DNA of 7,894 bases, from contig JBFWQM010000242.1 in assembly GCA_050249455.1 (NCBI GenBank), positions 1-7,894 of the forward strand. Reading direction: 5' to 3'. A program made the position numbers and the translations under genes. The notes under the pieces are model-generated. The model did not search any database, was not told where the DNA came from, and was given only the letters and a program-made list of their open reading frames with translations. This document shows positions 5,879-7,894 of the stretch, piece after piece. The number at the start of each line of letters is the position of its first letter. Position 1 is the stretch's first letter. The DNA is from JBFWQM01 sp050249455 (GTDB taxonomy: Bacteria; Pseudomonadota; Alphaproteobacteria; MPNO01; VGEU01).

Positions 5879-6241
5879 ATGGACATGTCGTGCAAGCCGG
5901 ACGACAGGGCGGAACGCCACCCGGAACACCCGGGGCGCATCCTGCGCGACCGCGTGATGACGCCGCTGGGCGTCAGCCGCAACCGGCTGGCGCGCGACAT
6001 CGACGTGCCGGTGGGGCGGGTGAGCGAGCTGGTGTCGGGCAAGCGCAGCATCACCCCCGACACGGCGCTGCGGCTGGCCAAGTATTTCGGCACTTCGGCC
6101 GAGCTGTGGCTGCGGCTGCAGTGGGAGTACGACCTGCACCGCGCGCGCACCACGCGCTGGCCGACGGTCGAGGAGCGGGTGCGCGTGCTGTCGCCGTCGA
6201 CGGACGGCGACGCCGCGGTGGTCGCGGCGCTCGACGACTAG
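5879..6241 (+). CDS. HigA-family antitoxin-like helix-turn-helix regulator, no toxin partner seen
   Basis: The 120-residue product has the typical HigA/VapI layout: HPGRILRDRVMTPLGVSRNRLARDIDVP, then VGRVSELVSGKRSITPDTALRLAKYFGTSAELWLRLQWEYDL. This is an XRE-type helix-turn-helix followed by the conserved FGTSAELWLRLQ stretch. In the family it neutralises the HigB mRNA-cleaving toxin and represses its own operon as a DNA-bound dimer. HigB is normally encoded directly upstream, but no such frame exists there, and downstream a convergent gene begins after 2 bp. It is thus an orphan antitoxin or a stand-alone regulator. The start is uncertain: ATG at 5879 or 5885 both fit, with weak ribosome-binding signals. 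In-frame ATG 5843 and GTG 5798 lie in the promoter-like region and would add residues not usual for the family. The C-terminal tail (about 100-120) is less conserved. Confidence 0.85.
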   Translation: MDMSCKPDDRAERHPEHPGRILRDRVMTPLGVSRNRLARDIDVPVGRVSELVSGKRSITPDTALRLAKYFGTSAELWLRLQWEYDLHRARTTRWPTVEERVRVLSPSTDGDAAVVAALDD

Positions 6242-6243
6242 GT

Positions 6244-7395
6244 TCAGTCGATCCGCACGACCTCGCCCGACGCGGTGCGGCCGAGGCGGCGATAGAAGCC
6301 GAGGGCCTTCAGGGTCGGCTCGTCGGAGGCGACGAACAGAATCGCGTCGTTGTCGGGGTCGTCGTTGACGTGCTGGCACCACGTCCCGCCGGGCACCGCG
6401 AAGGTGTCGAACTTGTCCCAGTCGTAGCGGGTGCCGCCGATGATCGAGTGGCCGCGGCCCTCAAACACGGTGCAGATCAGGCTGGCGCCCTGGCGCGACG
6501 GCAGCAGCTTCTCGCCGGGGCGCATGAGCTGGGCGAAGAACGCGGTGGTCTTGTACGGCGAAGCGCCGGTCAGCGGGTCGGTGTATTCGATCGAGATGCC
6601 CTCGTACGGGCTGCCGTCGTAGTCGCGCAGCCGCTCCAGCGCCCGCTGCATCGCCTCCCAGCGGTAGACGTACATCGGCGACGCGTTGCCGGTGCCGCGG
6701 TGGTGGCCGACGAAGCGCGGGCGCAGGCCGCCGGCGCCGTAGATCGCCTCCGAGTAGTCCTCCGCGAAGCGCGCCGACTGGATCTTCTTGCGCACCTTCT
6801 GGCCGTCGATCTCCTCGGTGTAGTCGTGCTCGAAATACATGGCGTTGAGCGTCTCGACCAGCGGCAGGTCGAGCACCGAGACGTTGATCGCCGGCTCGTC
6901 GCCGACGTTGCCGTGGTTGTGCCAAGTGTCGTGCGGGGTCAGCACCAGGTCGCCGGGGCCGAAGGTGATGTTCTCGCCCTCGACGCCGGTGAAGTTCTGC
7001 TTGCCGGTCAGCCCGAACCGCACCGCGTTGGGCGAATGCCGGTGCGGCGGCATGATCTCGTTGGGATCGTTCAGCCGGTAGGCGGTGTAGAGCGTGGTGG
7101 TCGTCGCCTTCGAGGGCGCGAGGCCGGGATTCACCAGGATAAGCGACCGCCGCTCGGAGTTCTCCATCGTGATGAGCTCGGCCGAGGTATGGAGGATCGG
7201 CTCGATATCCTTGTAGCGCCAGACGTGCGGCACCGCGCGCCGGCTCTCCTTCAGCCGCTCGACCTCGTCGTGGCTCTTCTCGGTGGAGACGGCCCAGAAC
7301 CCGAACAGATGGTGGCGGTCCATGTCCGCGTACATGTCGGCCAGCGCCTTGTCTTGGTTGGTCGCGACCGGCGCGGTCCCATCGGCTGACGACAT
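6244..7395 (-). CDS. Gentisate 1,2-dioxygenase-family bicupin ring-cleaving dioxygenase
   Basis: The 383-residue product is a two-cupin, iron-dependent dioxygenase of the gentisate 1,2-dioxygenase group, which opens the ring of gentisate to maleylpyruvate using oxygen. The first cupin has PPHRHSPNAVRFGLTGK (116-132), giving His118 and His120, and PHDTWHNHG (154-162), giving His159 as the likely third iron ligand. This spacing fits the family, including the related salicylate 1,2-dioxygenase. The second cupin (about 285-345) keeps the fold motifs EGRGHSIIGG and PGGTWCQHVN, but the HxH position reads SRQ (300-302), so it probably binds no metal. Substrates differ within this group (gentisate, salicylates, 1-hydroxy-2-naphthoate) and cannot be fixed from sequence. 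The ATG at 7393-7395 has a strong AAGGAG (7403-7408) 7 bases upstream. No maleylpyruvate isomerase or hydrolase genes are adjacent here. Confidence 0.9.
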   Translation of the reverse strand: MSSADGTAPVATNQDKALADMYADMDRHHLFGFWAVSTEKSHDEVERLKESRRAVPHVWRYKDIEPILHTSAELITMENSERRSLILVNPGLAPSKATTTTLYTAYRLNDPNEIMPPHRHSPNAVRFGLTGKQNFTGVEGENITFGPGDLVLTPHDTWHNHGNVGDEPAINVSVLDLPLVETLNAMYFEHDYTEEIDGQKVRKKIQSARFAEDYSEAIYGAGGLRPRFVGHHRGTGNASPMYVYRWEAMQRALERLRDYDGSPYEGISIEYTDPLTGASPYKTTAFFAQLMRPGEKLLPSRQGASLICTVFEGRGHSIIGGTRYDWDKFDTFAVPGGTWCQHVNDDPDNDAILFVASDEPTLKALGFYRRLGRTASGEVVRID

Positions 7396-7503
7396 CGCAA
7401 ATCTCCTTCTGGCTTCGGCCTAAACCTAGCACGGATGCCCGCCGGGCAGAAACGCGGGGCATGCGGCAGGTTGTCTGGCGCTCGAAGCTGCGACCGGCGC
7501 CGC

Positions 7504-7567
7504 GGGCGGGCCTGAGGCCCGCCCCTACACAACAAGTGAGCTGTAGGGGCGCATCTCAGATGCGCCC
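7504..7567. repeat. Three overlapping inverted repeats between two leftward genes
   Basis: Two near-perfect palindromes flank a spacer: GGGCGGGCCT (7504-7513) with AGGCCCGCCC (7515-7524), and GGGCGCATCT (7547-7556) with AGATGCGCCC (7558-7567). Their inner parts also pair with each other: GCCCCTACA (7521-7529) is the exact reverse complement of TGTAGGGGC (7542-7550), with a 12-base loop. The outer two hairpins and the central one use overlapping bases and largely exclude each other in RNA. The element lies 8 bp beyond the stop of the LVIVD gene and about 108 bp before the dioxygenase ATG. No T run follows in either direction, so a simple terminator is not shown. The GTAGGGGCG...CGCCC style recalls dispersed intergenic repeats. 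Confidence 0.65.
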
Positions 7568-7574
7568 ATCACCC

Positions 7575-7894
7575 TCAGGTCCGCTCCAGGATATGGAAGC
7601 CGCGGACCCGGTCCATCAGGTAGATCAGGCCGCGGTCGTCCTCGAACACGTCGTTGCTCGACAGCCGCTTGGAGCCGGGCGGGGGGTCGGGCATGAAGTG
7701 GCCGACTTCCTTAGGCGTGTGCGGGTTCGAGATGTCGACCATCCGCAGCCCCTGCGCGAACCACGCGACCGGGATCTCGGTGCCGCGCACCTTCTCCACC
7801 GGCTGGTGGCAGCCGGTCATCATCGGCTGCGGCGTCTCGGGGTCGAGGTGCTCGAGCTGCAAAGTGGAGATCGGCACCGGGTTGGTCTCGTCGG
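7575..7894 (-). CDS. LVIVD-repeat (beta-propeller-like) protein, C-terminal part
   Basis: The last 105 codons of a leftward gene whose start lies beyond the right window edge; it stops with TGA at 7575-7577. The visible part contains QGLRMVDISNPHTPKEVGHF and SNDVFEDDRGLIYLMDRVRG followed by FHILERT at the end. The pattern of a short strand ending in (L/R)xVDISNP, then PxEVGxF, is typical of LVIVD repeats, which form beta-propeller blades in secreted or cell-surface proteins of unknown biochemical role. The signal peptide and most blades would be outside the window. The frame is open to the edge, so the GTG at 7877 is an internal codon rather than a start. It lies upstream of the dioxygenase gene on the same strand, separated by 179 bp with strong inverted repeats, so co-transcription is uncertain. 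No specific function is assigned. Confidence 0.8.
   Translation of the reverse strand, partial: DETNPVPISTLQLEHLDPETPQPMMTGCHQPVEKVRGTEIPVAWFAQGLRMVDISNPHTPKEVGHFMPDPPPGSKRLSSNDVFEDDRGLIYLMDRVRGFHILERT

Noticed and set aside
5662..7389. 575-residue + strand frame across the HigA-like and dioxygenase genes
   Set aside because: It reads out of frame through the HigA-like gene and antisense through the dioxygenase; its composition is that of a shadow frame and no domain is recognisable.

Overview
The window is very GC-rich DNA with the codon use and intergenic palindromes of a high-GC proteobacterium, most likely an alphaproteobacterium (possibly Rhodospirillales or Hyphomicrobiales). This placement rests on base composition, gene types and repeat style only. 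No rRNA, tRNA or phylogenetic marker is present. Two genes run off the window edges.

Left part (1-1599, + strand): the end of boxB and the whole of boxA. These encode the oxygenase and the flavin/iron-sulfur reductase of benzoyl-CoA 2,3-epoxidase, the key enzyme of aerobic CoA-dependent benzoate breakdown. A GC-rich palindromic repeat sits in the 136 bp between them. A convergent gap (1600-1840) with two hairpins separates boxA from the next gene.

Middle (1841-5540, - strand): an NAD-dependent sugar epimerase/dehydratase-like protein whose usual catalytic Tyr is Asn, and upstream of it a large serralysin-like (M10) zinc metalloprotease. The protease carries four blocks of RTX calcium-binding repeats and a short N-terminal segment holding its only two cysteines.

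Centre (5541-5878): a gene-free stretch whose right two thirds is strikingly AT-rich. It holds two palindromes of the same 7-2-7 geometry and a perfect TATAAT hexamer. It lies between the protease gene (leftward) and a rightward HigA-family helix-turn-helix gene (5879-6241) that has no recognisable HigB toxin partner.

Right part (6244-7894, - strand): a gentisate 1,2-dioxygenase-family bicupin enzyme ending 2 bp from the HigA-like gene, then a 179-bp gap with three overlapping inverted repeats, then the C-terminal part of an LVIVD-repeat beta-propeller protein.

How the genes relate: the box genes and the dioxygenase both point to aromatic-compound catabolism, but they lie on opposite strands with unrelated genes between them and are not one operon. 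I see no clear new multi-gene system. The best leads are the epimerase with the altered active site, the two-cysteine N-terminus of the protease, and the orphan HigA-like regulator sharing a palindrome-bearing AT-rich region with the divergent protease gene.
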